The notes under the pieces were generated by a model. That model made no database searches and was not told the DNA's origin. It saw only the letters and a list, made by a program, of their open reading frames with translations. This document shows positions 1 to 9,769 of a stretch of 64,000 nucleotides of DNA, piece after piece. Numbering within the stretch: position 1 is the stretch's first letter; every line of letters begins with the position of its first letter. The DNA is from Planctomycetales bacterium (lineage in GTDB: Bacteria > Planctomycetota > Planctomycetia > Planctomycetales > Planctomycetaceae). The stretch covers positions 45,030-109,029 of the forward strand of contig JANQPT010000048.1 in assembly GCA_028285345.1 (NCBI GenBank), written 5' to 3'. A program made the position numbers and the translations under genes.

Positions 1-2
1 AC

Positions 3-563
3 GATCTGGCTGCAGACTACGCTCTGTGTGCACAATGGGCCAAAGAGAGCGGCGCCGACTGCGTGGAGACGAACTTTTCCTGTCCCAACGTGAGCACTTG
101 CGACGGCCAACTGTATCTTCAGGCGGATGCCAGCCGAACGATCGCACAAGCCGTTCGCCAATCGATCGGCGACTTGCCTTACGTCATCAAGATCGGTCAC
201 TTCACCAGCGACGATGGTATCGCTGCCCTGGTCGACGCCGTGCATGACCAAGCCGACGGCTTAGCGATGACCAACAGCGTCGCTGCTACCGTGGCCGACG
301 GCAACAATCAGCTGCTCTTCGACGGACAGCCGCGCGGGATTTGCGGCGCTTCGATTCTGGAGGCTTCCCTTGCCCAGGTCGAACGCTTTTCACGGCACAT
401 TGCGGACCGCAACGCGGCACTGGAAATCGTTGGTGTCGGCGGCGCAGGCTCGGCCGATGACGTCAAGCGATATCTCTCGGCGGGAGCGGCGAACGTGCAG
501 CTCGCGACGGCCGCCATGATCGATCCACTGATCGCCGTCAAAATCCGGCAAGCCTGGACATAA
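3..563 (+). CDS. Dihydroorotate dehydrogenase-like flavoprotein, C-terminal part
   Basis: The frame is open from the window edge, so the true start lies upstream and only about 186 C-terminal residues are visible. The segment VETNFSCPNVS matches the N(L/F)SCPN motif that contacts substrate in dihydroorotate/dihydropyrimidine dehydrogenases. The later IVGVGGAGSADDVKRYLSAG stretch matches the phosphate-binding end of the FMN TIM barrel. Family members oxidise dihydroorotate or reduce pyrimidines in the cytoplasm using FMN. The N-terminal half, which would separate class 1 DHODH from PreA-like enzymes, is missing here, so the substrate is left open. A GTG lies in frame at 63, but coding similarity continues upstream of it and it is not the start. 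A strong hairpin follows the stop codon. Confidence 0.8.
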   Translation, partial: DLAADYALCAQWAKESGADCVETNFSCPNVSTCDGQLYLQADASRTIAQAVRQSIGDLPYVIKIGHFTSDDGIAALVDAVHDQADGLAMTNSVAATVADGNNQLLFDGQPRGICGASILEASLAQVERFSRHIADRNAALEIVGVGGAGSADDVKRYLSAGAANVQLATAAMIDPLIAVKIRQAWT

Positions 564-565
564 CA

Positions 566-600
566 ACAGCCTGCAGTTCGATCGGCGAACAACAGGCTGT
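566..600. terminator. Hairpin terminator between convergent genes
   Basis: ACAGCCTG at 566-573 pairs with CAGGCTGT at 593-600, and inside it GTTCG (576-580) pairs with CGAAC (586-590). A short T-rich stretch follows on the plus strand (604-611). It sits between the stop of the dehydrogenase gene and the stop of the convergent small secreted-protein gene, so it may serve both. Confidence 0.6.
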
Positions 601-642
601 CGTGATTTTCAACCAGCAGATCGAATGACCGGCCGGAGCGTC

Positions 643-1035
643 TTAGCGATTTGTGCGGAAGTACTTCCCGTGGCTTCGCCGGGTAACCGGGTGCCCCGTC
701 GAGTTCAGCGTCGATCCCGCAGCCTGGCGGCGCAGTAAAGCGCGCGTCTCGACTTGCTCTTGTTGAATCGCGCGGGTTTGCTGCTGCAAATTGTTAATCG
801 ACTGTTCGTTGTATTGCATGCCGCGACGGAATTCTTGCTGCGGCCTGACCAAATTGTAGTAGTTGGACGCCACAGAACCGCCGTTTCGCAGCAGATTCAG
901 ATACGGGCTCACAGCGGGCTGCCGATACGGATTGCTGACGCCGCGCGGACGATAGCCCGCTTGTTGGGCGCTTGCGTCGTTCGCCCACGCCAGACTCACG
1001 GCAGCTGCCATCGCCATCACAAATGTCCGGGACAT
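643..1035 (-). CDS. Small secreted protein of unknown function
   Basis: The protein has about 130 residues if translation starts at the ATG whose complement ends at 1035. This start is preferred because it opens directly into a signal peptide (MSRTFVMAMAAAVSLAWA, cleavage near ASA-QQ). An upstream in-frame ATG at 1080 would add 15 residues ahead of the signal. The mature part is rich in Gln, Arg and Asn and contains a short Gln-rich helical stretch (NNLQQQTRAIQQEQVETRALLRRQ) that could form a coiled coil. I recognise no family. The product is probably periplasmic. It converges on the dehydrogenase gene and lies downstream of the export lipoprotein on the same strand. Confidence 0.6.
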   Translation of the reverse strand: MSRTFVMAMAAAVSLAWANDASAQQAGYRPRGVSNPYRQPAVSPYLNLLRNGGSVASNYYNLVRPQQEFRRGMQYNEQSINNLQQQTRAIQQEQVETRALLRRQAAGSTLNSTGHPVTRRSHGKYFRTNR

Positions 1036-1212
1036 GATCGATACTCTCTTCTCTGGAATTGGATTGGAGTCTCTTCTCAACGTCGTACGCCGGTCAACTG
1101 GTCATTATACCGCCGGCTCTCGCCATGCCAAGGAAATTCGAGAAAACTCAGCACTGGTCAACTTATACTTCATACTTCGACCGGCGGTCTAACGGTTCTG
1201 CGTTTGTCGACA

Positions 1213-2328
1213 CTAGAATCCGCCACCACCTCGACCGAAGTTCCGTCCCTGCTGAATGGTGCGGACCGTCGAGTTGCCCAGCAAGGTGAAACCGAACAGA
1301 CGTTCAAACGGAGCCAGTGTTTTCGCCAGCCAGATGTCCGTCGCGAAGGCCGGATCGGCGGCGACGTAAATCCGGTCGCCCGGCAGGATTTGGTAATTCG
1401 TTCGCGTTGAGCCGCCGCGGACAATCGCGTCCCAGTCGACCGGCAGAATCTGTTCTGCATCTAATTCGGCGGGTGCCGGACGGGCAATCCAAATCTTCTT
1501 TTTGCTGCCGATCAGCGGAAGTCCGCCCGTATTGACCATCGCGTCCAACACCGTTTCGTTGCCGGTGATCGGCCAACTGGTCAGTTGGTCACCCTGTCCG
1601 CCGCCGTCGTTGACGATGTAGTAAACCTTGCTGTTGTATGCCAGAACGTCGATATTGACTTCGGGATCGAGGATGTACTGCGACAAGTAGTCTTCCAACA
1701 TCACTTTTGCCTGCTCCAAGGTGAAGCCGGCAACGTGCACGCTCCCGTAAACGCCCAAGTGGACTGTTCCATCAGGACGTACGAGGTGCGAACCATCGAT
1801 CACTTGCTTTCCGCCTAAGGCTTCCAACGTCACCGACACGCTGCCGCCGGCGTCGGGCCCTTGATAGGCTCTGAGCGTTTTGGCCAATTGTTGTTCCACA
1901 GCGACCTTCGCTTCGTCGAGCGTCAATCCGGCCAATTCGACTTTTCCGTACTTGGGTCCCAAGTCCACAGCGCCGTCGTTCTCGATGATGTACGAACGGG
2001 CGATTTGTTTGAATGACGCTTCGACCTCGCTGTCCTCCGGGCTGACCGGGATCGTGTCGGAGGCCAAGATGTTCAGCGTGTCCCCCGGCTGCAGTTTGTC
2101 GTCGCGGCGGCGGATGTTGTTCACGGTCTGAATCAACAGTTCATCCGGCGGCTCGATGACATACTTCGGCATCGTCGTCTTTTCCAACTCGCGCGGCACA
2201 TTGGTATAGATCGGCGAAGGCATCTGCACGTCCATACGCCGTGTCGCCGCACAACCGGTGACGAAGAGGGAACTGACCGACAGTAAGGCCAACAGGCAGG
2301 CTCGCTGAGAGCGGCATGAATGTCGCAT
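1213..2328 (-). CDS. Wza-type polysaccharide export lipoprotein
   Basis: About 371 residues. The start at 2328 is chosen because it opens a lipoprotein signal (MRHSCRSQRACLLALLSVSS, lipobox FVTGC); an in-frame ATG at 2388 would add 20 residues before it. Around residues 75-190 lies the polysaccharide biosynthesis/export motif (PPDELLIQTVNNIRRRDDKL, then LQPGDTLNI). SLBB-like segments follow (VRPDGTVHLGVYGSVHVAGFTLEQA, then VYYIVNDGGG and TVLDAMVNTGGLPL). The C-terminus reads TNYQILPGDRIYVAAD, another typical export-protein motif. Proteins of this family form the outer-membrane channel for exopolysaccharide. No Wzc kinase or glycosyltransferase is adjacent, so the polymer is unknown. Planctomycete genomes often carry stand-alone versions. 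Confidence 0.85.
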   Translation of the reverse strand: MRHSCRSQRACLLALLSVSSLFVTGCAATRRMDVQMPSPIYTNVPRELEKTTMPKYVIEPPDELLIQTVNNIRRRDDKLQPGDTLNILASDTIPVSPEDSEVEASFKQIARSYIIENDGAVDLGPKYGKVELAGLTLDEAKVAVEQQLAKTLRAYQGPDAGGSVSVTLEALGGKQVIDGSHLVRPDGTVHLGVYGSVHVAGFTLEQAKVMLEDYLSQYILDPEVNIDVLAYNSKVYYIVNDGGGQGDQLTSWPITGNETVLDAMVNTGGLPLIGSKKKIWIARPAPAELDAEQILPVDWDAIVRGGSTRTNYQILPGDRIYVAADPAFATDIWLAKTLAPFERLFGFTLLGNSTVRTIQQGRNFGRGGGGF

Positions 2329-2913
2329 GGCGGGGTCAATGCTCACAAATGGTGGGTCGAAGTTTATCGCGGACGAAAGTTTACTCAACGGGTTCGGGTC
2401 AGTCGTTGAAGGCTTTCGTTCCGATGAGCCGATCGGTCATCGCCAATCGGACCTGTGAATTCGTTCTGTCACAATCCGTACATCGGCCTCGGCTGCACGA
2501 CCCTTTGAACGATTCGTGACGATTGTGCCAGATTTTCCCCTTCTACCGCGCTTAACATCTACAACGCATGCGGCGCGAGGCGTCGTATGCCCCGGCCCCA
2601 AACGGACTTGCAAACCGCCGATGCATAACACATTGCTGCAAAAAGAGTTGTGGCAGTTTTTTGGTCCGGTTAGGCAAACTTTGACGCCTGTGCCGGTTAC
2701 ACCGGGACAACTGTAGCGATCAGACCAGTTCTTCGGGCCAGAGCCGGAATCAGTTGTAGCAGTTCTCCCGAAAACGCCGACTCAGGATTTCACGACGCCA
2801 TCGGTCGGCACCGCGGGCTGAACTGACCGACCGACTCGTTGAAGCCGCATACCGGACCCAACGAGACATTACGAGTGGCAATAACTATGGATGCCGAAGA
2901 AAGCAGGCACGAC
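2329..2913. other. Divergent intergenic region
   Basis: This stretch separates the export lipoprotein (minus) from the HEAT lipoprotein (plus) and must hold both promoters. Short open frames on both strands show no protein-like composition. I see no tRNA, convincing terminator or named regulatory motif. Confidence 0.4.
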
Positions 2914-4047
2914 ATGCTGACAGCCATCAAATCCCACCGTGAAATACTTCTCGGCCTATCATTGCTCTATCTGTCCGGCTGCTCCAATTCCCAGACATAC
3001 AACACCGTTTCCAGCGACTTTCAACGGCGTGATGTGGCTGCCGCGATCAACCGGCAACGGTCGGCTCGCAAGTCCGGGGCGCAACTCGTGGCTCAAAGTA
3101 CAAAACCACAGCCGCAGCAAATCCAGAGAGAGGCGTCGAAGAGTTCAACAGATCCCGCCACGCCCGGAGCGATCCGGCTGGTGGAGCACACCGTGACGAA
3201 ATCCTCCCCCGTGCGCCGTACCAGTGCCTCGCAGCCCCAGCACGTGGCGCCGCCGGTCAGCGCGCTGCAACTTGCTCGACTCGAAAAAAACCGCTCGCCC
3301 ATCGGCACCAGACCGGAAACACCCGCACTGATCTTCACGACCTTGCCTCCCAAAGCGGAAGGCGATGTCGCTGAACTATTGGCCCAAGTCCGCTCCGGCA
3401 ACGCTGCCACCTGCCGGGAGGCGATCTACCAGTTGGGACGTCGCGGTCCGGCCGCTGCGGCGGCTGCACCGACGTTGACAGTGATGCTTCGCGACCGGGA
3501 CCACATGATTCGGGTCCACGCGGCGCTGGCACTCTGGCGAATCACCGAACGTCCCGAGTTCTCCGTTCCCACGCTCGCCGATGCGATCAATTTCAGCACC
3601 GGTGGAGCGAAGTCCTTCTCAGCAGTCGCATTGGCCGAAATGGGACCGGCGGCGAAACAAGCAATTCCAGCGCTGAAAATCGCCACCCGCAAGAACAGCG
3701 GCAAGATCCGCGTCCAAGCGGCTGAAGCGCTCTGGAGCGTGTCGAAAGGGAATCAAGACGCCTTGCAGACGTTGGCGATTGCACTGCGTGATTCCGATCC
3801 GGAAGTCCGCTGGGCGGCCGCCTACAGTCTCGGTGAACTCGCGCCGAACAACCGAATGGTCATCGAAGCCCTGGCAAGACGCCTGCGTGACGTCAATGAC
3901 GGCGTTCGCGTCGCTGCCGCGTTCGCTTTGGGCGAAATCGGCCCCTCGGCAAAACAAGCCGAAACGGTGCTCACCGCCGCCGCGCAAGACCCCAATCACG
4001 ACGTCCGCCAAGCGGCCGCCGTGGCGTTGAAGCGGGTGCGGCGTTAG
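2914..4047 (+). CDS. HEAT-repeat lipoprotein
   Basis: About 377 residues from the ATG at 2914; in-frame ATGs at 2839 and 2887 are alternatives. I prefer 2914 because it opens a lipoprotein signal (EILLGLSLLYLSGC). After the lipobox comes a low-complexity, Ser/Gln/Pro-rich linker of about 130 residues. The C-terminal two-thirds consists of HEAT/PBS-lyase-type helical repeats, with recurring units such as IYQLGRRGPAAAAAAPTLTVML, VALAEMGPAAKQAIPALK and AYSLGELAPNNRMVIEAL. Such repeats form protein-binding solenoids and give no enzymatic activity by themselves. It is likely anchored in a membrane facing the periplasm. A GC-rich palindrome follows the stop. Confidence 0.8.
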   Translation: MLTAIKSHREILLGLSLLYLSGCSNSQTYNTVSSDFQRRDVAAAINRQRSARKSGAQLVAQSTKPQPQQIQREASKSSTDPATPGAIRLVEHTVTKSSPVRRTSASQPQHVAPPVSALQLARLEKNRSPIGTRPETPALIFTTLPPKAEGDVAELLAQVRSGNAATCREAIYQLGRRGPAAAAAAPTLTVMLRDRDHMIRVHAALALWRITERPEFSVPTLADAINFSTGGAKSFSAVALAEMGPAAKQAIPALKIATRKNSGKIRVQAAEALWSVSKGNQDALQTLAIALRDSDPEVRWAAAYSLGELAPNNRMVIEALARRLRDVNDGVRVAAAFALGEIGPSAKQAETVLTAAAQDPNHDVRQAAAVALKRVRR

Positions 4048-4078
4048 TCGGTTAACCGACCCCCGGCGGAGCCGGGGG
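4047..4078. terminator. Double palindrome, probable bidirectional terminator
   Basis: A perfect palindrome GTCGGTTAACCGAC (4047-4060, starting on the last base of the stop codon) abuts a second hairpin, CCCCCGGC (4060-4067), loop GGA, GCCGGGGG (4071-4078). It lies between the convergent HEAT lipoprotein and YbaK genes. No T-run follows, so it may instead be a REP-like intergenic repeat. Confidence 0.5.
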
Positions 4079-4108
4079 GCAGACGGGGGTTGGGCGAATC
4101 GAGTTGGT

Positions 4109-4561
4109 TTAGAACGAAAACCGTCCCTTGATGGGGTGCTCCAGCGATTCGTAATCGTCGAACCGCATGCGGATTGCGTCTTCGTGCGTCTGGTTTTCGA
4201 AGACGATCTCTTCGTCTTCCGCCAATGATTCGTCCATCAGCGTGTGAATGTGGTACAGGCTGCCGAACGGGGGCATCGCGCCCCGCTCACAGTCGGGAAA
4301 GACCCGCTCGATTTCTTCTTCACTGGCCATTTCAACGTCTTGCTCGCCGAGCCGGCGTCGAATGCGATCCATGTCGACGTAATGCGTGGCGGGGAGCACG
4401 ACGAGGATGTAGTCATTCCCGCTCCGCAACAGCACCGACTTGGCGACTTCCTTGCCGGGCACATGCAGCACCTGCGCCATGCGGTTGGCGGTGTACGTCG
4501 GACGGTGATGCAGCGCTTCGAAGGGAACGTGCCGGCTGGTCAACAGCTCATCGATCTTCAT
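4109..4561 (-). CDS. YbaK/ProX-type aminoacyl-tRNA deacylase
   Basis: 150 residues from the ATG at 4561. A GTG nine bases upstream is also open, but the AGGAG ribosome site is directly against that GTG and eight bases from the ATG, which decides for the ATG. The protein shows the YbaK/EbsC/ProXp fold in order: an N-terminal helix (KIDELLTSRHVPFEALHH), the YTANRMAQVLHVPGKEVAKSVLL segment with the conserved Lys, VVLPATHYVDMDRIRRRLG, and GAMPPFGSLY, the GxxPPFG loop of the active site. Family members hydrolyse mischarged aminoacyl-tRNA (Ala-tRNAPro, Cys-tRNAPro and others). The exact substrate cannot be told from sequence. It is likely cytoplasmic. Confidence 0.85.
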   Translation of the reverse strand: MKIDELLTSRHVPFEALHHRPTYTANRMAQVLHVPGKEVAKSVLLRSGNDYILVVLPATHYVDMDRIRRRLGEQDVEMASEEEIERVFPDCERGAMPPFGSLYHIHTLMDESLAEDEEIVFENQTHEDAIRMRFDDYESLEHPIKGRFSF

Positions 4562-4782
4562 GGGATTCACTCCTTAACGGGGGGATGAGTGACCGCAACG
4601 TCTAGAATTGACGTGTTCTGAACGTGTGCTGAGGTCCGCTGCAGCCGACGAGGCACATCGTGCACGTCGGAGAAGAGCGGAAGCGAAGAAGTGAATCCCG
4701 GGTGCGATCGTCGATTATACCCGCCTGCCGCCGGTCCTTCCAGCATTTTTTGCAAAGGGCACGCGACGATTCACCCAGTCAT

Positions 4783-5667
4783 TCAATGACCGGCGACCGG
4801 GATTTCAACCTGAGGAGTTTGGATCGTCCCGTACCAGCGCCGATGAGTATTCCCTTCGTCGCGACCTCGATCGACGACGATCGTCGCCTGCAGGAAATAG
4901 GGACCGACGTCCCCCTGCCGAAAACTCCACTGTTGCCTTGATCCCAGTCCCAGGTGCGCAGCTGAGCCGATCCATATCGCGTTTCTATCGCCGAGATTCA
5001 AACTGATGGTACCATTGAAGGGAACTCGCATCACTCCGAGTTCTCGGTCTCCCCCACGGAAGCGCATCCACGATCCCGATGTCGGAACAGGATTGCCATT
5101 TCGGTCAGTTACGGAAATCGTGATTTGATCGCGATTCAGGGGAATTTCCAAGTCTGGCACTCTGGAATAGAGATTGCGGAGCTCCAAGTAGGGTTCCAAG
5201 ATCCGCGTCCCCTTGTACCGGCGATCGCTCTTGATCCGCAGGCGTGCACTTATAAAGTTGACCGGCTCCGACCACCGATTTTCATCGGTTAGTCCATTGT
5301 TGCCAACGAAACCGGAAGGGTTCCATTTGACAAATCGAGCGTACTCAGCCGGCAAACCATTGGTGCCGCCGTTATGGACCCCCGCTTGCCATCCCTCGAT
5401 CCAGCCGCGAATCTCATCTCCTCCTTTTTCCTTGAGATTTGTCGGCGGAAGATTGGCGGGATCAGAATTCTCCGCCCAATCAAATCCCTTCCGATAATTG
5501 AGCAGATACGCGGCCTCACGGTGTTTGGCGACATCCGACGGCGCCCGCTTCGGAATCAGCGACACCTCCGAACTCCGCTCAATGAAAAACGCCGGATCGT
5601 CCATCGCGGCGACCAATGACCCCATCAAAACGACCGACACGCAAACTGTTGACGAACGCGTATTCAT
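4783..5667 (-). CDS. Secreted protein of unknown function
   Basis: 294 residues. The N-terminus is a signal peptide (MNTRSSTVCVSVVLMGSLVAA), and a GAGA-rich stretch sits just before the ATG. The mature protein begins with an acidic/basic mixed region, a possible helical segment (HREAAYLLNYRKGFDWAE), and then a beta-rich C-terminal half with phrases such as LEIPLNRDQITISVTDRNGN and WSFRQGDVGPYFLQATIVVDRG, which suggest an immunoglobulin-like or jelly-roll fold. I recognise no catalytic motif or named family. It is divergent from the YyaL-type gene, with about 230 bases between the starts. Confidence 0.65.
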   Translation of the reverse strand: MNTRSSTVCVSVVLMGSLVAAMDDPAFFIERSSEVSLIPKRAPSDVAKHREAAYLLNYRKGFDWAENSDPANLPPTNLKEKGGDEIRGWIEGWQAGVHNGGTNGLPAEYARFVKWNPSGFVGNNGLTDENRWSEPVNFISARLRIKSDRRYKGTRILEPYLELRNLYSRVPDLEIPLNRDQITISVTDRNGNPVPTSGSWMRFRGGDRELGVMRVPFNGTISLNLGDRNAIWIGSAAHLGLGSRQQWSFRQGDVGPYFLQATIVVDRGRDEGNTHRRWYGTIQTPQVEIPVAGH

Positions 5668-5898
5668 AAGGGTCTCTCATTTGATTGAAGAGCGGCGAAC
5701 AACTCTCAAAATTGGACGCGAATCCTACGCAAAATCCTGATCCGCAGCGAGAGGAATCGCAGATCGACGCCGGCCCAAGATATAGAATTGAACGTATTTC
5801 ATAACCTCAGCAATGGCCAAGACTTGTTGACGATGAATCCCGGACCTACGATTCGGGTGAGGCCCCCCTACTCCAATCCAACTCAATTGGAATCCCCC

Positions 5899-7980
5899 AT
5901 GTCAGACCCCACCGACGAATCCCGCCCTACCAATCGCCTCGCCAACGAAACCAGCCCCTATCTGCTGCAGCATGCACGGAATCCCGTCGACTGGTTTCCG
6001 TGGAGTGAGGAGGCGATCCAGCAGGCGCGCGATGCTGACCTGCCGATCTTTCTTTCCGTCGGCTACAGCGCCTGTCACTGGTGCCATGTGATGGAGCACG
6101 AGAGTTTCGAGAACGAATCGATCGCCGCCGTGATGAACGAACGGTTCGTCAACATCAAAGTCGATCGCGAGGAACGGCCCGATATTGATCAAATCTACAT
6201 GAACGCCGTGCAACTGATGACCGGCCGCGGCGGCTGGCCGATGTCGGTGTTTTTGACGCCCGAGCTAAAGCCGTTCTACGGCGGCACCTATTTTCCGCCC
6301 GAATCGCGGATGGGTATGCTCGGATTTCGCGAACTCTTGCTCCGCGTGAGCGAGATCTGGCAGGAGCGCCGCGGGGAACTCCTGGAGAGTGCCGACAAAC
6401 TGACAGCGGCGCTCGCCGACATGGCGGGTCCGGCGGCGACTGACACGATACTCACTGAATCGTTGCTGGATGGTGCCTTGCAGGCGTCGTTGCGAAGCAG
6501 TGACCGCACGTACGGAGGCTTCGGAGCGGCGCCGAAATTTCCACATCCGATGGATCTCCGCGTACTCCTCCGCTGCTGGCGGAGGTTTCAAAACGCGGAT
6601 GCCTTGGACGTTATAAAGCTTGCTTTGGACAAGATGGCGGCGGGTGGAATCTACGACCAACTTGGCGGGGGCTTCCATCGCTATTCGACCGACCATCGCT
6701 GGTTGGTGCCGCACTTCGAGAAGATGCTCTACGACAACGCTCTGCTCACCAGCGCTTATGTCGAGGCCTATCAGGCAACCGGCGATGAACAATATGCCCG
6801 CGTCGTGCGGGAATCATTGGACTACGTGATCCGCGAAATGACGCAGCCCGATATCGGAGGATTCTACAGCACGCAGGATGCCGACAGCGAAGGGGTCGAG
6901 GGGAAGTTCTTCGTCTGGTCGGAAGCGGAAATCGTCGAGCTGCTCGGCGATGAGAGTGCACGGTTGTTTAACTACTGTTACGACGTCACCGCCGGCGGCA
7001 ATTGGGAGGGGCACAACATCCTCAACCGCCCCAAGCCGCACGACCAGGCCGCGGCGGCTCTGGAAGTCGATCCGCATGAATTGGAGGAAACGTTGGCGGC
7101 GTGCCGCCGCACGCTATTCGAAGCCCGCTCGAAACGGATCGCCCCGCAACGGGATGATAAAGTCCTCGTCGCCTGGAACGGCATGATGATCGCCGCTATG
7201 GCGCAAGCAGGTCAGGTGCTGCAGGAGGAGCAGTATCTCGCCACCGCTGCCGGCGCTGCGGACTTCGTGCTCGAGGCGATGCGCGACGGCAACGGGCGAT
7301 TGCTGCACAGTTACAAAGATGGCCGCGCGCGGTTTAACGCGTATCTCGACGACTACGCCTGCCTGATCGACGGCTTGGCGGAGCTGTTCCAAGCGACCTC
7401 ACAGCCCCGCTATCTGGACGCCGCCTGCGAGTTGGCGGAAACGATGATCGCGCAGTTTCACGACAGCGACGCGGGCGGGTTCTTCTACACCAGTCACGAC
7501 CACGAGCAACTGATCACGCGGCAAAAGGACGTCCAGGACTCTGCCACGCCGTCGGGCAACAGCATGGCGGCCACGGCGCTGTTGAAATTGGGCCGACTCT
7601 GCAGCCGCCGCGATTGGGAGGAGATCGCCGTCGGCACTCTGGAAACGCTGGCCGGCATGATGGAGAAACACCCGTCGGCCGCCGGCCAGGCACTGATTGC
7701 GCTCGATTTTCTCATCGGCCCAACTCATGAAATCGTGCTGATTGACGGTGCGAATCAAACCGAGGGCAATGAACTGCTGCGCGAGTTCCACGCACATTTC
7801 CTACCCAATCGTGTTTTGATCCGCTCTGCAGACAACGCGCCACCGCAACTGCAACCTTTGCTGGAGGGCAAAACGGCGATTGACGGTGCGGCGACGGTTT
7901 ACGTGTGCGAACAAGGGGCGTGTCAGGCGCCGGTAACTGGGAGTGAGGCGTTGACCGCTGAGCTTGAGAATCTCAGGTGA
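5899..7980 (+). CDS. YyaL/SSP411-type thioredoxin-like plus glycosidase-fold protein (DUF255)
   Basis: About 693 residues from the ATG at 5899. An in-frame start at 5788 exists, but family proteins begin near [21 protein letters not shown], which lies 12 residues after the chosen Met. Residues 1-170 are the DUF255 thioredoxin-like domain with the family CxxC motif [15 protein letters not shown] (Cys59, Cys62) and [14 protein letters not shown]. The rest is an (alpha/alpha)6-barrel region with family hallmarks [45 protein letters not shown] and [12 protein letters not shown]. The family (human SPATA20, Bacillus YyaL) is widespread, but its reaction is not settled. It is cytoplasmic, with no signal peptide at this start. 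Confidence 0.9.
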   Translation: MSDPTDESRPTNRLANETSPYLLQHARNPVDWFPWSEEAIQQARDADLPIFLSVGYSACHWCHVMEHESFENESIAAVMNERFVNIKVDREERPDIDQIYMNAVQLMTGRGGWPMSVFLTPELKPFYGGTYFPPESRMGMLGFRELLLRVSEIWQERRGELLESADKLTAALADMAGPAATDTILTESLLDGALQASLRSSDRTYGGFGAAPKFPHPMDLRVLLRCWRRFQNADALDVIKLALDKMAAGGIYDQLGGGFHRYSTDHRWLVPHFEKMLYDNALLTSAYVEAYQATGDEQYARVVRESLDYVIREMTQPDIGGFYSTQDADSEGVEGKFFVWSEAEIVELLGDESARLFNYCYDVTAGGNWEGHNILNRPKPHDQAAAALEVDPHELEETLAACRRTLFEARSKRIAPQRDDKVLVAWNGMMIAAMAQAGQVLQEEQYLATAAGAADFVLEAMRDGNGRLLHSYKDGRARFNAYLDDYACLIDGLAELFQATSQPRYLDAACELAETMIAQFHDSDAGGFFYTSHDHEQLITRQKDVQDSATPSGNSMAATALLKLGRLCSRRDWEEIAVGTLETLAGMMEKHPSAAGQALIALDFLIGPTHEIVLIDGANQTEGNELLREFHAHFLPNRVLIRSADNAPPQLQPLLEGKTAIDGAATVYVCEQGACQAPVTGSEALTAELENLR

Positions 7981-8149
7981 GTTTGCAGTCAACATAGCTG
8001 ATGAGCCAGAATCCCGCGTCGGTACTCAACTCACAAAAGCTTAGTAAATCTTCCCACAGATGGAGGCTGCAATACGTAGGTGTCGCGGAGCCCTCTTGAC
8101 GGGGGCGGGAAGCTGCGGCTCGATTCCCTCTTGCTTCGGGGAGAAGACC

Positions 8150-9760
8150 ATGATTGCGCGCTTGTGGTTCTTGGGATTGCTCTGTTTAGCTCTGGGGTGC
8201 GGTACAGAATCATCGGAGTTGGACACCACTGTTGATGCGCCGACGCCTGATGGCGCTCAAGTCGCTCAGAATCAGGCCGTTCCCGCCGATCCGGTTGCGA
8301 CGACACTGCGGTTCGGCGCCAAGGCGGGCGGACAGGTGATCCCTGTCGTCGCCGTCAAAGCGGTCAAGTTCAGTCCCTCCGGCGAGATATTGGCAGTCGG
8401 CAGCGGTGACGGCTTCGTGCAACTGTGGGACATGAAGAAACAAGAGCTATTGCGCGAGTTTGCAGCTCACGACAATTGGACGTTCGATCTCGACTTCAGT
8501 CCTGATGGAGATGTCTTGGCGACCGGCGGCGGGGACAATCTGATCAAATTGTGGGACGTCACGACCGGCAGGCAGCGGACGCAAACCGCACAGCAGTCCG
8601 ACGACATCCACGGCGTCGCCTTTACTCCCAACGGAGAACAACTCGTATCCGGATCGGATGATACTGAGGTTATGCTGTGGACACTCGCGACGGACGAGAG
8701 AGCTAAACGCTCAGGTCATGAACGGCAGATCACCGCTGTTGCCGTTCACCCGAACGGCAAACAGTTTGCCAGCGCCAGCCGTGACGGCACAATTCGGCTA
8801 TGGACGTTACCCGAAGGCACCCCGCAGCAGACGTTCAGGGGACATGAGGCGGATGTGATTGCAATCAGATATAGCCCTGACGGGAAGACGCTCGCATCGG
8901 CCGGTTATGACAAAACGGTTCGAATTTGGGATCTGGAAAACCCGCCCGATCACCGCCTGTTCAAGGGCCACAAGGACTGGGTGTTCGCACTTGCATACTC
9001 GCCCGACGGGAAGTTCCTCTTCACGGGCGCCGGGGACAAGTACGGGTACTTGTGGGATCTCGAGCAGGACAACTACATACAAGCCATTCTGTTCAATTCG
9101 GATGTTGCCGCCGCGGATTTTGCTCCAGACGGAAAACATCTCGCTGTCGGTTTGGCATCGGGTGGAGTTAAGATTTATCAATTCGACAACCGCAAACTGC
9201 GCGAAGAGCAGACGATCGATCCTCGCAAGGCACCAGTCAAAGCCAAAGATGTGCTTAAAGGCGAATTATCGTCCGCGAAATACCTTAAGCTCCACAACGT
9301 GGCCATGCGACCCGGAACGCCAGAGTGGTCAGAGGCTGTGGCATCTTTGGCAGCTGTGGGGGATGGATTTACGCTGCAAATCCTCGACAAGATTGATCAG
9401 AGGTCACTGACCGCTGCAGAGTCGGAACTGTATCAACGCTCCCGACAAAAAATCAAAGACCGCCTATCCGCCCAACTTGCAGTGGCCGACGTTCGCACGA
9501 TTCGCATACGCTTAGAACGGGCGGCACTGGCCGATCTAAATTGTGATCCGTTGGAAGGTCTGTTGGTTCCCTGGACGTTGAAACAGATCCGCCAGGAGTC
9601 AGGGCAGGCTGCCGTACGGAAAGAACTGCACCAGATTCAGCAACACTACGTTCCCGATGGTCCGATTTCGACCATCTACGGATTCATGCAGGATCGCGTT
9701 CGGGACTATGCCACACGGATTCTCAAACCGCGACCCGAGTCCGACGAGGCCACGCGGTAG
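8150..9760 (+). CDS. WD40-repeat lipoprotein
   Basis: About 536 residues from the ATG at 8150, which follows a GGGGAGAAG ribosome site and opens a lipoprotein signal (MIARLWFLGLLCLALGC). An upstream in-frame ATG at 8060 is less likely. At least seven WD40 blades follow, recognisable by phrases such as FSPSGEILAVGSGDGFVQLWD, FSPDGDVLATGGGDNLIKLWD, SPDGKTLASAGYDKTVRIWD and SPDGKFLFTGAGDKYGYLWD. They should close a beta-propeller of about 290 residues. The last 170 residues are helical, charged and unassigned. The propeller is expected to be a protein-binding platform outside the cytoplasmic membrane. The gene converges on the TPR-redoxin gene with only nine bases between the stops. Confidence 0.85.
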   Translation: MIARLWFLGLLCLALGCGTESSELDTTVDAPTPDGAQVAQNQAVPADPVATTLRFGAKAGGQVIPVVAVKAVKFSPSGEILAVGSGDGFVQLWDMKKQELLREFAAHDNWTFDLDFSPDGDVLATGGGDNLIKLWDVTTGRQRTQTAQQSDDIHGVAFTPNGEQLVSGSDDTEVMLWTLATDERAKRSGHERQITAVAVHPNGKQFASASRDGTIRLWTLPEGTPQQTFRGHEADVIAIRYSPDGKTLASAGYDKTVRIWDLENPPDHRLFKGHKDWVFALAYSPDGKFLFTGAGDKYGYLWDLEQDNYIQAILFNSDVAAADFAPDGKHLAVGLASGGVKIYQFDNRKLREEQTIDPRKAPVKAKDVLKGELSSAKYLKLHNVAMRPGTPEWSEAVASLAAVGDGFTLQILDKIDQRSLTAAESELYQRSRQKIKDRLSAQLAVADVRTIRIRLERAALADLNCDPLEGLLVPWTLKQIRQESGQAAVRKELHQIQQHYVPDGPISTIYGFMQDRVRDYATRILKPRPESDEATR

Positions 9761-9769
9761 CCGGCCCTC

